Assembly: GCA_013214545.1 (NCBI GenBank)
Contig: JABSQB010000004.1
Coordinates: forward strand, 1-64,000
Length of the DNA: 64,000 bases
Source of the DNA: Henriciella sp.
GTDB lineage: Bacteria > Pseudomonadota > Alphaproteobacteria > Caulobacterales > Hyphomonadaceae
Reading direction: 5' to 3'
Shown here: in pieces, positions 9,476 through 18,689 of the stretch
Position numbering within the stretch: the stretch's first letter is position 1
Layout of the letters: each line of letters begins with the position of its first letter
Made by a program: the position numbers and the translations under genes
The notes under the pieces: generated by a model
Databases searched by the model: none
Seen by the model: the letters and a program-made list of their open reading frames with translations, nothing else
Told to the model about the DNA's origin: nothing

Positions 9476-9490
9476 CCTGCACGGTGCAGG
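9476..9490. promoter_or_regulatory. Palindrome in the cold-shock gene leader
   Basis: cctgcac-g-gtgcagg is a perfect 7-bp-arm palindrome 30 bases upstream of the csp start. Its size and symmetry suit a dimeric repressor site. It could also be structure in a cold-responsive mRNA leader. Confidence 0.4.
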
Positions 9491-9520
9491 GTCGGCGCGG
9501 CGCAACGGAAAAGGGCTCAC

Positions 9521-9730
9521 ATGGCCACCGGAAAAGTAAAGTGGTTCAACGCCACAAAAGGATTTGGATTCATCGTGCCTGACGAAGGCGGCAAGGACGT
9601 GTTTGTGCACATCTCAGCCGTTGAAAAGTCTGGCCTGCAAGGGCTGCAGGACGATCAGCCGATTGAGTATGAACTCTATCATGATGAGCGGCGGGGCAAG
9701 ACCTCTGCGGTCGACCTGAAACTGATCTAG
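9521..9730 (+). CDS. Cold-shock protein, CspA family
   Basis: 69-aa single cold-shock domain that binds single-stranded RNA/DNA and acts as an RNA chaperone. It begins MATGKVKWFNATKGFGFI and carries both RNA-binding motifs, RNP1 (KGFGFI, residues 13-18) and RNP2 (VFVHIS, about residues 28-33). Alphaproteobacterial Csps often carry two fused domains; this is the short single-domain form. It is preceded by about 180 bases of leader with two dyads and followed by a terminator-like hairpin, so it looks monocistronic. Confidence 0.95.
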   Translation: MATGKVKWFNATKGFGFIVPDEGGKDVFVHISAVEKSGLQGLQDDQPIEYELYHDERRGKTSAVDLKLI

Positions 9731-9778
9731 ACAAACCGGCAATTTGCGCCTATCTAGGCGCCAAGTCGAAACATATCG

Positions 9779-9810
9779 GCGGCGGTTCCGGGAACGGGGC
9801 CGCCGCTTTT
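9779..9810 (+). terminator. Intrinsic terminator after csp
   Basis: Stem gcggcgg / ccgccgc encloses an inner ttcc-ggaa pairing and is followed by TTTTCTTT. It ends the csp transcript 22 bases before the rimP start, so it may also attenuate read-through into the nusA operon. Confidence 0.75.
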
Positions 9811-9831
9811 CTTTGTCTGAAAGCCCGCCCT

Positions 9832-10428
9832 TTGATCACGATCAGTCCACAGGAAGACCGTATCCTTGCCATGGCGCAGCCGCTTGCCAGCGAGCTGGGC
9901 CTGGACATTGTGCGTATTCGCATCATGGGCGGGAAGCGGCCGCTGCTGCAGATCATGATCGAGAAAGAAGGCGGCGCGCCCACCGATGTTGAGGATTGCG
10001 CCTCCCTGTCGCGAAACCTGTCACCGGTGCTGGAAGCGGAAGACCCGATCTCGGAAGCCTACCGCCTGGAGGTCTCGACCCCTGGCATTGATCGCCCGCT
10101 GACCCGGGTGGGTGATTTTGGCCGCTGGGCCGGTCATCTTGCCAAGGTTGAACTGACCATGCCGCTGGATGGCCGGCGCCGCTTCCAGGGCATCATCCAG
10201 CGCGAAGACGATAATGGCGTTGCCATTCTGCTGGATGATGAAAGCGAGCTGGTCGCGCAGGTCCATGAGATGAGCAAAGCCAGCCTCGTCCTGACCGATG
10301 AGCTGATTGATGCCGCCACCGATGATGGCAGCCTGCCGCCGCAACCCGGCGATGAAGACTTTGAAGGCTTCGAGACGGATGAAGCCGAAACTGATACAAT
10401 TGAAGATAATCTAGAGAGTGGAGCCTGA
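9832..10428 (+). CDS. rimP: Ribosome maturation factor RimP
   Basis: 30S subunit assembly factor, first gene of the rimP-nusA-infB operon. Starts with TTG at 9832; no ATG is available nearby. Core motifs are present: LASELGLDIVRIRI, GAPTDVEDCASLSR and YRLEVSTPGIDRPLTR (about residues 74-89), the RimP hallmark. Length is 198 aa. The last about 40 residues form an acidic, low-complexity extension (DEDFEGFETDEAETD) beyond the E. coli protein. Its stop overlaps the 5' end of the nusA frame. Confidence 0.93.
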   Translation: MITISPQEDRILAMAQPLASELGLDIVRIRIMGGKRPLLQIMIEKEGGAPTDVEDCASLSRNLSPVLEAEDPISEAYRLEVSTPGIDRPLTRVGDFGRWAGHLAKVELTMPLDGRRRFQGIIQREDDNGVAILLDDESELVAQVHEMSKASLVLTDELIDAATDDGSLPPQPGDEDFEGFETDEAETDTIEDNLESGA

Positions 10429-10432
10429 AGCC

Positions 10433-12247
10433 ATGTCTAATGTTGGCGTTTCCGCAAACCGGCTGGAAATCATGCAGATCGCGAAAGCGGTCGCTGAGGA
10501 AAAAGCCATTGATCGCGCCATCGTCATTGAGGCGATGCAGGAAGCGATCGAGAAAGCCGCGAAATCTCGCTACGGCCAGGAGCATGATATCCGCGCCGTT
10601 ATCGATCACGAAACCGGTGAACAGAGCCTGTGGCGCATCCAGACCGTCGTCGCTGACGAAGAAATGGAAGACGCAGCCCAGCAAATCACGCTGAAAGACG
10701 CCAAGAAGATCGATGCCAGCCTTGAGCTTGGCGACGAGATCAAGGAAGAGCTTCCGCCCTTCGATTTTGGCCGTGTTGCCGCGCAGACCGCCAAACAGGT
10801 GATCATGCAGAAAGTGCGCGATGCTGAACGGCAGCGCCAATATGATGAGTACAAAGACCGCGAAGGCGAGGTCATTAACGGCATCGTCAAGCGGGTCGAA
10901 TATGGCCACGTCATCGTCGACCTGGGCCGCGCCGAAGGCATTATCCGCCGCAATGACGGTATTCCGCGTGAGAACTTCCAGCCGAATGATCGCGTCCGTG
11001 CGTACCTGTATAAGGTCAGCCGCGAGATCAAAGGCCCGCAAATCTTCCTGTCGCGCGCGCATCCTGAGTTCATGGTCAAGCTATTCGCGGCCGAGGTTCC
11101 GGAAGTTTATGAAGGCGTTATCGAAATCCGCTCCTGCGCCCGTGACCCAGGGTCTCGCGCCAAGATTGGTGTGATTTCCAATGATAGCTCAATCGACCCG
11201 GTCGGCGCCTGTGTGGGTATGCGCGGCGCGCGCGTTCAGGCCGTTGTCGGCGAACTGTCGGGCGAGAAGATCGACATCATCCCATGGAATTATGATGATG
11301 CGACCTTCATCGTGAACGCGCTGCAACCGGCTGAAGTGTCGAAAGTGGTGCTCGACGAAGATGAACATCGCGTCGAAGTGGTTGTCGCTGATGATCAATT
11401 CCCGCTGGCGATTGGTCGCCGCGGTCAGAATGTGCGCCTCGCCTCACAACTGACCGGCTGGCAGATCGACCTCGTCACCGAGAGCGACGATTCTGAGCGT
11501 TATCAGATCGACTTCCAGCGCCGCACGGAACTGTTCATGACGGCGCTTGACGCTGACGAGACGCTGGCCCAGCTGCTCGCCTCTGAAGGCTTCGGTGAAG
11601 TTGAAGACATCGCCTATATTGCTCCGGAAGAGTTCATGCAGGTTGAAGGCTTTGACGAAGAAGTCGCTGCCGAGATCCAGGAACGCGCCCGCGAATATCT
11701 TGAGAAGCTCGCCGCTGAACAGGACGCCCGCCGCCTCGAGCTCGGCGTTGAGGACGCGGTCATGGAGCTGGACGGCATGTCACCCGGCTTCGCCGTCAAG
11801 CTTGGTGAGAATGAGGTTAAATCCGTTGAGGATGTCGCTGGCCTGGTGCCGGACGATCTCACTGGCTGGCGCGAGAATAATAAAGAAGGCAAGCCTGTCT
11901 GGCAGGACGGCATTCTGAAGAAGGGCGAGATGCGCAAGGATGACGCACAGCTCTTCATCATGAAAGCCCGCGTCATTGCTGGCTGGGTCGAGCCGGAAGC
12001 CCTAGAGCAGCTGGAAGCCGAAATGGCCGCCGCAGCTGCGGGTGAAGAGCCACAAGACCTGACCGAAGAAGAGCGCGCATTGCTGGCGCTTGGTGAGCTT
12101 GGCAAGTCTGACGACACGACTGAGGAGGCAGCGGTCGAAGAAACCCTGGATGTCAGCGATGAAGACATCCTGGCCGAATTGGAAGGCCTCGATCTCGACG
12201 AGGAACTTCTCATGGAGGGCGGCGATGAAGCCGCAGAGCCTCAATGA
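10433..12247 (+). CDS. nusA: Transcription termination/antitermination protein NusA
   Basis: RNA polymerase-binding factor controlling pausing, termination and antitermination. The ATG at 10433 (MSNVGVSANRLE) is chosen because the alphaproteobacterial family starts here. A GTG at 10418 is the alternative. Order: N-terminal polymerase-binding domain (residues 1-130), S1 domain (GEVINGIVKRVEYGHVIVDL), two KH domains (DPVGACVGMRGARVQAV; FPLAIGRRGQNVRLASQL), then helix-hairpin-helix/acidic repeats and a very acidic C-terminus. 604 aa, usual for the class. It overlaps the downstream ylxR-like gene by 23 bases. Confidence 0.97.
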   Translation: MSNVGVSANRLEIMQIAKAVAEEKAIDRAIVIEAMQEAIEKAAKSRYGQEHDIRAVIDHETGEQSLWRIQTVVADEEMEDAAQQITLKDAKKIDASLELGDEIKEELPPFDFGRVAAQTAKQVIMQKVRDAERQRQYDEYKDREGEVINGIVKRVEYGHVIVDLGRAEGIIRRNDGIPRENFQPNDRVRAYLYKVSREIKGPQIFLSRAHPEFMVKLFAAEVPEVYEGVIEIRSCARDPGSRAKIGVISNDSSIDPVGACVGMRGARVQAVVGELSGEKIDIIPWNYDDATFIVNALQPAEVSKVVLDEDEHRVEVVVADDQFPLAIGRRGQNVRLASQLTGWQIDLVTESDDSERYQIDFQRRTELFMTALDADETLAQLLASEGFGEVEDIAYIAPEEFMQVEGFDEEVAAEIQERAREYLEKLAAEQDARRLELGVEDAVMELDGMSPGFAVKLGENEVKSVEDVAGLVPDDLTGWRENNKEGKPVWQDGILKKGEMRKDDAQLFIMKARVIAGWVEPEALEQLEAEMAAAAAGEEPQDLTEEERALLALGELGKSDDTTEEAAVEETLDVSDEDILAELEGLDLDEELLMEGGDEAAEPQ

Positions 12248-12899
12248 TAGCGACAAGCGCCTAGAGGCGCCTCAGAACTCGCGCGCTGGCAGATCCGTCC
12301 GTCAGTGTGCGGTGACGCGCGAGCGGCTGGCGCCGGACGCGTTGATCCGCTTTGTCCGTAGCCCGGACGGCGTGGTTGTGCCGGACGGGTTCGGAAAACT
12401 TCCCGGGCGTGGCGCCTGGATCACAGCTGATCGCGAAACCCTGCAAACAGGGCTCGCATCGGACGTGTTTTCAAAAGCCTTCAAAGCCAAATCGCGTCCC
12501 ATGGACGAACTGGCAAAGGAAGTGGAACGCCAGCTCCTGCAACGCTGTATCGGCTTGCTGGGCATGGCGAAAAAGAGCGGCGTGGCGGTGCTTGGATTCG
12601 ACCAGGTGCGCGACTATATCCGCAAACAGGAGCCTGGCTTGCTGCTCGAAGCGAGCGATGGTGCAGAAGATGGCCGTAACAAGGTTCATTTTCTTGCCAA
12701 GGCGATATATGAAGACGTCGAAGTCGCGGGCGCACTGTCGTCTGCTGAATTGGGCATGGCCTTTGGGCGGCAGCATGTGGTACATGCGCTGCTTGAATAC
12801 GGTTCTCTTGCGGATGCCTTCTCAGTCGCCTATCGGCGGCTGACAGGATTCCGCGATGCGCCTGAGACAGGCTGGTTCTCCGGCGGGCAAAAAGAATGA
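12225..12899 (+). CDS. ylxR: RNA-binding protein, YlxR (DUF448) plus L7Ae-like domain
   Basis: 224-aa protein between nusA and infB, as in most alphaproteobacteria. The start at 12225 has the ribosome site ggagg and gives a protein beginning just before the YlxR domain. That domain carries [10 protein letters not shown], then [19 protein letters not shown], the GRGA(W/Y) motif being the DUF448 hallmark. A second part from about residue 105 ([18 protein letters not shown]) is the L7Ae/YlxQ-like fold that in Firmicutes is a separate gene. Likely binds rRNA or tRNA; the precise role is unknown. It overlaps nusA's end by 23 bases and runs to 52 bases before the infB start. Confidence 0.85.
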   Translation: MKPQSLNDSDKRLEAPQNSRAGRSVRQCAVTRERLAPDALIRFVRSPDGVVVPDGFGKLPGRGAWITADRETLQTGLASDVFSKAFKAKSRPMDELAKEVERQLLQRCIGLLGMAKKSGVAVLGFDQVRDYIRKQEPGLLLEASDGAEDGRNKVHFLAKAIYEDVEVAGALSSAELGMAFGRQHVVHALLEYGSLADAFSVAYRRLTGFRDAPETGWFSGGQKE

Positions 12900-12951
12900 T
12901 AAGGGGGCGGAGCTTTCCGCCTCGAATGAAAGGTTAAACACCAGGGTACGC

Positions 12952-15522
12952 ATGAGCGACACGAAAGACAAAGGTTCAACTGGCGGACGCAAGCCACTCA
13001 CTGTTTCACGCGGATCAGGATCCGGCACCGTGAAGCAGACCTTCAGCCATGGCCGTTCGAAACAGGTTGTTGTCGAAACCAAAAAGCGCCGCACAGTCGG
13101 GGCGCAGACCAAGCCTGGTGCCGCCAAGGCGCCAGCCGGGGGCAAGAAAGCGCCGCCTGCTGGGAAACCGCAATCCAAACTCGCCGCAGCCGCTGCAAAA
13201 CTCGGGATCACCGAAGAAGAGCTGATCCAGCGCCAGAAAGTGCTGATGCAGCGCAAGAAGGCAGAAGAGTCGCGCAAGGCTGAGCAGGAAAAGCAAAACG
13301 CCCGCACCAAGGCCCTCGCTGAGAAACAAGCGGCGCAAAAGCAGAAAGAAAAAGAACGCGAAGAAGCCGAAGCCCGTCGCAAGACGGAAGAGGCCGAGCG
13401 TAAGAAGGCAGAAGCGGAAGCCAAGCAGAAGGCTGACGATGATGCCAAGGCCTCTCGCGCTGATCGCGGCGGCAAGAAGCGCGACGCTGCGCCGAGCCAG
13501 GCCGATCTTGAGGCCGCTGCCAGCTCAGCCGGCGGTCGTCGTAAAGGTGGCCGCAACGATCGCGATGATCGTGGACGGCGCGATCAGGGCGGCGGACGCG
13601 GAGGACGCGGGGGCGACACGAAACGACGCCGCGGCAAGCTCACCATCGCTTCGGCGCTCGGCGACGATGGCGATCGCCAGCGTTCCCTCGCTTCGGTGAA
13701 GCGGGCGCGCGAACGCGAACGCGAACGCCGTATGGGCAATGAGCAGTCGGAAAAAGTTTCTGTCGAAGTCACGCTGCCAGAGACAATTACGTTGCAAGAC
13801 CTTGCGGGCCGGATGAATGAACGCGTCGCCGACGTGGTGAAATTCATGATGCAGCAGGGCGAAATGCTGCGCGGCAATGACATTATCGACGCCGACACCG
13901 CTGAACTGATTGCCGAGGAATTCGGCCACACCGTTAAGCGCGTTTCGGAAGCCGACGTGGAAATTGGTCTGGAAGGCGCGGACGATGATCCAAAAGATCT
14001 CGAAGGACGCCCACCCATCGTGACCATTATGGGCCACGTTGACCATGGGAAGACTTCGCTTCTGGATGCGCTGCGCTCGACAGACGTAGTTTCAGGTGAA
14101 GCTGGCGGGATTACCCAGCATATCGGCGCTTATCAGGTACAGCTGAAATCCGGCGACAAGATCAGCTTCCTCGACACTCCGGGCCACGCGGCCTTCTCGG
14201 CCATGCGCGCCCGCGGTGCGAACGTGACCGATATCGTTATTCTGGTTGTTGCAGCCAATGACTCGGTCATGCCGCAGACTATCGAGGCGATCAAACACGC
14301 CAAGGCAGCGGAAGTGCCGATCATCGTGGCGGTCAACAAGGTCGACCTCCAGGATGCCGACGCAAATCGCGTTCTGACAGATCTGTTGCAGCATGACATT
14401 CAAGTCGAAGCGATGGGCGGCGACGTTCAGGCGATCGAAGTGTCAGCGCTGAAGAAAACGGGCCTGGATGATCTGACCGAAGCGATCACCCTGCAGGCGG
14501 AGCTGCTTGAACTGAAAGCCAATCCGAAGCGCGAGGCTGATGGCATCGTGGTTGAATCTCAGCTCGATAAGGGCCGCGGTCCAGTGGCGACGGTTCTGGT
14601 CAAGCGCGGTACCCTGAAGCGCGGCGACATTGTTGTGGCCGGTGCCCAATGGGGCAAGGTTCGCGCCCTCGTCAACGAGCGCAACCAGCAGATGAAAGAG
14701 GCGTTGCCGTCTATGCCTGCTGAGATTCTCGGCCTCGATGGCACACCGGAACCCGGTGACGCCTTCAACGTGGTCGACAATGAAGCCCGCGCCCGTGAGA
14801 TTACGGAATATCGTCAGCGCATGAAGCGCCAGAAGCAAGGCGTCGCCACCCAGCGTGCGTCTCTGGAACAGTTCATGACCAGCCTGAAGGACGGCTCGGC
14901 CGATACCAAGGATCTGCCCATCGTCCTCAAAGGCGATGTACAGGGTTCGGTCGAAGCGATCACGCAATCGCTGGAGAAACTCTCGACCGACGAAGTTCGC
15001 GCGAATGTCGTGTTCGGCGCTGCTGGTGGTATTTCGGAGAGCGATATCCTGCTGGCCCAATCTTCGGGCGCGCCAGTCTTTGCCTTTAACGTTCGCGCCA
15101 ACAAACAGGCGCGCGAACTGGCCGAGAAAGAAGGTGTCGAGATCCGCTACTATTCGATCATCTATGAGCTGATCGATGATGTGAAGGCGTCGCTTTCCGG
15201 CATGTTGGAGCCAGAGAGGAAAGAAACCTTCATCGGCTATGCGGACATTCTGGAAGTCTTCAACATCACCAAAGTCGGCAAGGTTGCAGGCTGTAAGGTG
15301 ACCGAAGGCGTGGTTAAACGCGGCTGCGGTGTCCGTCTGCTGCGCGATGATGTGGTCATCCATGAAGGCATGCTGAAAACCCTGAAACGCTTCAAGGACG
15401 AGGTTCCGGAAGTCACCAACGGGATGGAATGCGGCATGGCATTCGAGAAATATGAAGACATCCGCGAAGGTGACCGGATCGAGTGTTTCGAGATTGAGAT
15501 GATTGCCCGCTCGCTGGAATAG
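12952..15522 (+). CDS. infB: Translation initiation factor IF-2
   Basis: GTPase that brings initiator tRNA to the ribosome. Start at 12952 ([12 protein letters not shown]) chosen by family; an in-frame ATG at 12856 would overlap ylxR. 856 aa. The N-terminal third is a Lys/Glu/Ala-rich coiled region followed by a Gly/Arg/Asp-rich stretch ([15 protein letters not shown]). The IF-2N domain follows ([22 protein letters not shown]), then the GTPase with G1 GHVDHGKT, G3 DTPGHAAF and G4 NKVD, and then IF-2 domains II-IV ending EGDRIECFE. It is followed by a strong terminator. Confidence 0.98.
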   Translation: MSDTKDKGSTGGRKPLTVSRGSGSGTVKQTFSHGRSKQVVVETKKRRTVGAQTKPGAAKAPAGGKKAPPAGKPQSKLAAAAAKLGITEEELIQRQKVLMQRKKAEESRKAEQEKQNARTKALAEKQAAQKQKEKEREEAEARRKTEEAERKKAEAEAKQKADDDAKASRADRGGKKRDAAPSQADLEAAASSAGGRRKGGRNDRDDRGRRDQGGGRGGRGGDTKRRRGKLTIASALGDDGDRQRSLASVKRARERERERRMGNEQSEKVSVEVTLPETITLQDLAGRMNERVADVVKFMMQQGEMLRGNDIIDADTAELIAEEFGHTVKRVSEADVEIGLEGADDDPKDLEGRPPIVTIMGHVDHGKTSLLDALRSTDVVSGEAGGITQHIGAYQVQLKSGDKISFLDTPGHAAFSAMRARGANVTDIVILVVAANDSVMPQTIEAIKHAKAAEVPIIVAVNKVDLQDADANRVLTDLLQHDIQVEAMGGDVQAIEVSALKKTGLDDLTEAITLQAELLELKANPKREADGIVVESQLDKGRGPVATVLVKRGTLKRGDIVVAGAQWGKVRALVNERNQQMKEALPSMPAEILGLDGTPEPGDAFNVVDNEARAREITEYRQRMKRQKQGVATQRASLEQFMTSLKDGSADTKDLPIVLKGDVQGSVEAITQSLEKLSTDEVRANVVFGAAGGISESDILLAQSSGAPVFAFNVRANKQARELAEKEGVEIRYYSIIYELIDDVKASLSGMLEPERKETFIGYADILEVFNITKVGKVAGCKVTEGVVKRGCGVRLLRDDVVIHEGMLKTLKRFKDEVPEVTNGMECGMAFEKYEDIREGDRIECFEIEMIARSLE

Positions 15523-15545
15523 GCGCTACACAAAACAAGATCGAG

Positions 15546-15575
15546 AAGGCCGCGCAAAATTGCGCGGTCTTTTCA
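15546..15575 (+). terminator. Intrinsic terminator after infB
   Basis: Stem ccgcgcaa / ttgcgcgg extended by a G-T pair, a G-C pair and A-T pairs, then TTTTCATTTTT. It separates infB from the YcxB-like/rbfA genes, which therefore probably have their own promoter or rely on read-through. Confidence 0.85.
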
Positions 15576-15630
15576 TTTTTATCGATTGAGTTTTCGAATT
15601 TCCAAACTCTTTGCGTTAGCGCTGGAGGCG

Positions 15631-16182
15631 ATGGGACATAGCTATTCAATCCAGGGCTCGCTGAGCAAACGTGATGCCCGGCGCATGACCAAGGCCATCC
15701 GGACCGGCACAGTCGGTCCGACCACGCTGTATTATGCCGGTGTCACAGCCCCGATCATTGGTGCCAGCATGGCGCTCGTTTCGGAAGGCGCGCTCTCACA
15801 TATCAACTTCTCGCCCTATTGGACGATCATGCTTTCGGCGATTGTGGCCTGTATGGCGGGTATCGCCTGGTATCTGATTTTCATGCGCTGGGCCTATCGC
15901 CATCAGCATGGGCGCGCCGCGGAGATGGACCAGACAACCGAGGTACGACTGGAAGATGATCAGCTGATCATCCGCCGGGACCTGGTTGAAACCCGGGTTG
16001 ATTGGGAAGCGATCAGCGAGATCAACTCGAAGCGCAGCTATACCCTCATCCTGTTCGATGGCGCCGACCCCCTGATGCTACCGCATGACTGGTTTGGCGA
16101 AAAAACTGCGTGTGAGATCTTTATGAGACGGCTCGGGCAGGGCAGTAAGGGCGCATGGCCCGAAACCGAAAAGCAAACCTGA
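15631..16182 (+). CDS. YcxB-like membrane protein
   Basis: 183-aa protein with two transmembrane segments and a C-terminal YcxB-like domain. Start ATG at 15631, right after ggagg; a TTG at 15586 would add 15 residues inside the terminator region. Visible: SLSKRDARRMTKAI, hydrophobic helices at about residues 40-60 and 68-88, then a beta-rich part with VRLEDDQLIIRRDL, VDWEAISEINS and HDWFGEKTACEIFMRRL, as in YcxB proteins. Function unknown. It overlaps rbfA by 28 bases, which suggests translational coupling. Confidence 0.7.
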   Translation: MGHSYSIQGSLSKRDARRMTKAIRTGTVGPTTLYYAGVTAPIIGASMALVSEGALSHINFSPYWTIMLSAIVACMAGIAWYLIFMRWAYRHQHGRAAEMDQTTEVRLEDDQLIIRRDLVETRVDWEAISEINSKRSYTLILFDGADPLMLPHDWFGEKTACEIFMRRLGQGSKGAWPETEKQT

Positions 16183-16577
16183 GCGCTCACGCTCCCTCCC
16201 AACGCCAACTCCGCGCCGGAGAACTGGTGCGTCATGCCCTGGTCGAAATTCTCGCCCGCGAGGAGTTTCGCGACCCGGCCTTGCGAGGCGTCGCGATTAC
16301 GATTGGTGAGGTGCGCAGCTCTCCGGACTTGCGGCATGCCAATGTATTTTGTTCGGCGCTCGGCAAATCCGGCAAAGCGGAAATGGAAGAGATCGCCAAA
16401 GCGTTAAATCGCGCGGCGGGGTTCCTGCGCGGGCGCTTGGGTCGCGAGATCGAGATGAAGTTCACGCCTCAGCTGCACTTCATCGCCGACCTGTCCTACG
16501 ATGAAGCCGCCGACATGAATGCCGTCTTCCGCCGCGCCGAAGTGGCCCGCGATCTGGATCCTGAGGACGACCAGTAG
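16155..16577 (+). CDS. rbfA: Ribosome-binding factor A
   Basis: 140-aa KH-like cold-adaptation and 16S rRNA maturation factor acting on the 5' helix of 16S rRNA. Motifs: SQRQLRAGELVRHALVEIL at the N-terminus, RDPALRGVAITIGEV (about residues 39-53), then DLRHANVFCSAL and GREIEMKFTPQLHFIAD. These match the family along its length. It begins inside the upstream YcxB-like frame and is normally the last gene of the nusA-infB cluster. The convergent HxlR gene ends 2 bases after its stop. Confidence 0.95.
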   Translation: MARNRKANLSAHAPSQRQLRAGELVRHALVEILAREEFRDPALRGVAITIGEVRSSPDLRHANVFCSALGKSGKAEMEEIAKALNRAAGFLRGRLGREIEMKFTPQLHFIADLSYDEAADMNAVFRRAEVARDLDPEDDQ

Positions 16578-16579
16578 CG

Positions 16580-16918
16580 CTAAGCCTGTGTCGGGCGACG
16601 TACGGGCAAGTGTTTCTTGCCCCAATCCTTGAACGCAATCAGCGCCGGGGCGAATTCCTGACCTTTCTCGGTCAGTTTGTATTCGTAGCGCTTTGGCCGA
16701 TCGGAATAAGCCAGTTTCTCGAGAATACCCGCCTCGACCAGGCGCTTCAGCCGGTCCGAAACAATGTGCCGCGTTGCGCCGGTGCTTTCGGCAAACTGGT
16801 CGAACCGCGACAGGCCAAGGAAGCAATCGCGCAGGATAAGCAAGGTCCAACGGTCACCAACAAGCGAAAGCGTGCGGGCAACCGGGCACCAATTATCGTC
16901 TAAATCTGTCCACTTCAT
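16580..16918 (-). CDS. HxlR-family transcription regulator
   Basis: 112-aa winged-helix repressor. The ATG at 16918 (MKWTDLDDNWCPVARTL) is preferred to the longer frame start at 16954. It opens with the HxlR signature CPVARTLSLVGDRWTLLILRD. The recognition region (ATRHIVSDRLKRLVEAGIL) and the wing (RPKRYEYKLTEKG) follow. The cysteine at residue 10 is the one many HxlR proteins use to sense electrophiles or redox state. It is divergently transcribed from the isomerase-like gene at 17006; a dyad between them is its probable operator. Confidence 0.88.
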   Translation of the reverse strand: MKWTDLDDNWCPVARTLSLVGDRWTLLILRDCFLGLSRFDQFAESTGATRHIVSDRLKRLVEAGILEKLAYSDRPKRYEYKLTEKGQEFAPALIAFKDWGKKHLPVRRPTQA

Positions 16919-16944
16919 ACTTGTCAGCCTAACCTGATTTGCAC

Positions 16945-16965
16945 TAAGTTCCAAATAAGAACTTA
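16945..16965. promoter_or_regulatory. Probable HxlR operator
   Basis: Perfect 7-bp inverted repeat taagttc / gaactta with a 7-base AT-rich spacer in the 87-base gap between divergent promoters. Position and size fit autoregulation plus control of the divergent gene. Confidence 0.6.
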
Positions 16966-17005
16966 TATGGCCTGATTTTCAGGTCACAGATGCTGGAGCG
17001 CGACC

Positions 17006-17608
17006 ATGGCCAAGACCCTTGAATTTTACTTCGACTATATGAGCCCAACCTCATTTCTGGGCTGGGCCGTCGTAAGAGGTGTCATAGAGCGCACCGGGGC
17101 AGAGTTGAAGATCAAGCCGATGTTTCTGGGCGGCGTCATGAAAGCCACTGGCAATCAGCCACCAGCCACCGTGCCAGCAAAAGGCAAATATATGCAGCAG
17201 GACATGGCCCGCTGCTGCAAACGCCATGGCATCGAGATTTTTTCAAACCAGCATTTCCCGCTGATGAACACGCGGCCGCTTACCGGCGCCACGATCCGAC
17301 TAGAAGACGATCCGGAGCAGCAATACAAGCTGCTCGACGCGGGCTTCAAACATGTCTGGGGCCGCACAGATGGCGGCGTAAATACTGGCGACGAGGCCGA
17401 GTTCAAAGCGGCCTTTGATTCAGAAGGGTTCGACGCGGACAAGCTTTGGGCCCTCGGAAATGACCCCGAAACCAAAGCCATGCTGCGCGCCAATACTGAA
17501 GAGGCTGTCGCGCGCGGGGTGTTTGGCGCACCGACCTTCTTTGTCGGCGACCAGATGTTCTTTGGACATGACCGCCTGGATTATGCCGAAGAGGCGCTTC
17601 TCGCCTAA
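17006..17608 (+). CDS. 2-hydroxychromene-2-carboxylate isomerase / DsbA-family (GST kappa-like) protein
   Basis: 200-aa thioredoxin-fold protein of the HCCA isomerase family, which uses glutathione in naphthalene-type pathways but also has many members of unknown substrate. Visible: FYFDYMSPTSFLGW (the family's Ser-containing N-terminal motif in place of CxxC), KPMFLGGVMKATGN, then KYMQQDMARCCKRHG. Near the C-terminus is RGVFGAPTFFVGDQMFFGHDRLDY, the GAPT-F cis-Pro motif. Divergent from an HxlR regulator, which suggests induction by an electrophile. Its last 4 bases overlap the convergent PfkB gene. Confidence 0.85.
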   Translation: MAKTLEFYFDYMSPTSFLGWAVVRGVIERTGAELKIKPMFLGGVMKATGNQPPATVPAKGKYMQQDMARCCKRHGIEIFSNQHFPLMNTRPLTGATIRLEDDPEQQYKLLDAGFKHVWGRTDGGVNTGDEAEFKAAFDSEGFDADKLWALGNDPETKAMLRANTEEAVARGVFGAPTFFVGDQMFFGHDRLDYAEEALLA

Positions 17609-18603
17609 GCGTTGATCCCGGCCGCCTTGGCGAGCGCTTCAAGCGACACTTCCGGGCGCGGGCCATAGTGCGAGATCACTTCCGCCGCAGCGATGTGCCC
17701 GAGATGTGCGCAGGTCGCGAGCGGCAGGCCGCGCGACACACCGTACAGGAATCCAGCGGCATACTGATCGCCTGCCCCGGTCGTATCGATCACTTCGCTG
17801 ATGGGCTCGGCCGGCACAACAATCGGATCGCCGTCACCGATGACGACCGATCCTTTTTCGCTTCGCGTCACAGCGGCGATCGCTGTATCGGCGCGCAATT
17901 GCTCCACAGCTTCATCGAAATCGCGGGTCTCATACAGGCTGAGCAGCTCTTCCTCATTGGCGAACAGAATGTCTACCTGAGTCCGGATCAGCTGGCGGAA
18001 ACTGTCCCGGTGGCGATCGACGCAGAAACTGTCAGACAAAGTGAGTGACACTTTTCGTCCCGCCGCGTGTGCGATTTCGGCGGCGTGGACGAAGGCGGCC
18101 TTGGCCGCTTCCTTGTCGAACAGATAGCCCTCCAGATAGAGAATGCCACCCGCTTCAACGGTCGCCCGGTCCACATCGCTCGGCGAAAACTCGACCGATG
18201 CGCCGAGGAATGTGTTCATGCTGCGCTTGCCATCCGGGGTGACGAAAATGATCGACCGCGCGGTGGCGGGACCCTCAGAGAGCGGCGCCGTCGGGAAGGG
18301 CACGCCGACACTTTCCATATCGGACTTGAAGACGCCGCCGAGCCGGTCGTCCGCGACTTTGCCGATATAGGCCGCCTTGCCACCGAAGCTTGCAATCCCG
18401 GCAATCGTATTGGCGCCAGACCCGCCAGAGGTTTCCAATGCATCGACAGAAGCCTTGGTCAAAAGGTCGGCGCGATCTTCTTCGATCAGGTTCATCGCAT
18501 CCTTGTTGATGCCCCATTTTGTCAGGAAGGCATCATCCTGGCGTGAGATCACATCGACAATCGCATTGCCAAGCCCAACCACATCGTAAAGCGCTGTCGT
18601 CAT
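17605..18603 (-). CDS. Adenosine kinase-type PfkB-family kinase
   Basis: 332-aa ribokinase-fold sugar/nucleoside kinase. N-terminal VVGLGNAIVDVISR, then GGSGANTIAGIASFGGKAAYIGKVADDRLG (PfkB signature 1 region, about residues 59-88). The catalytic block is DTTGAGDQYAAGFLYG (signature 2, about residues 272-287; D of GAGD is the base). The NAIVD opening and overall layout match alphaproteobacterial adenosine kinases, making AMP from adenosine. A fructokinase or other sugar specificity cannot be excluded. Monocistronic by appearance, overlapping the upstream convergent gene by 4 bases. Confidence 0.85.
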   Translation of the reverse strand: MTTALYDVVGLGNAIVDVISRQDDAFLTKWGINKDAMNLIEEDRADLLTKASVDALETSGGSGANTIAGIASFGGKAAYIGKVADDRLGGVFKSDMESVGVPFPTAPLSEGPATARSIIFVTPDGKRSMNTFLGASVEFSPSDVDRATVEAGGILYLEGYLFDKEAAKAAFVHAAEIAHAAGRKVSLTLSDSFCVDRHRDSFRQLIRTQVDILFANEEELLSLYETRDFDEAVEQLRADTAIAAVTRSEKGSVVIGDGDPIVVPAEPISEVIDTTGAGDQYAAGFLYGVSRGLPLATCAHLGHIAAAEVISHYGPRPEVSLEALAKAAGINA

Positions 18604-18689
18604 TGCGTTTTGGTCCTGTAAAAACTACCGGTGCGCTGTGCCAGATGTAGGTGGTAGACGCAACCATTCAGGCCAGTTATGGCGGGGCT

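Noticed and set aside
10193-11062. 289-codon minus-strand frame across rimP/nusA
   Set aside because: Antisense to two conserved genes; no start context.
14443-15363. 306-codon open frame on the minus strand inside infB
   Set aside because: Antisense shadow of a strongly conserved gene; no ribosome site and no family resemblance.
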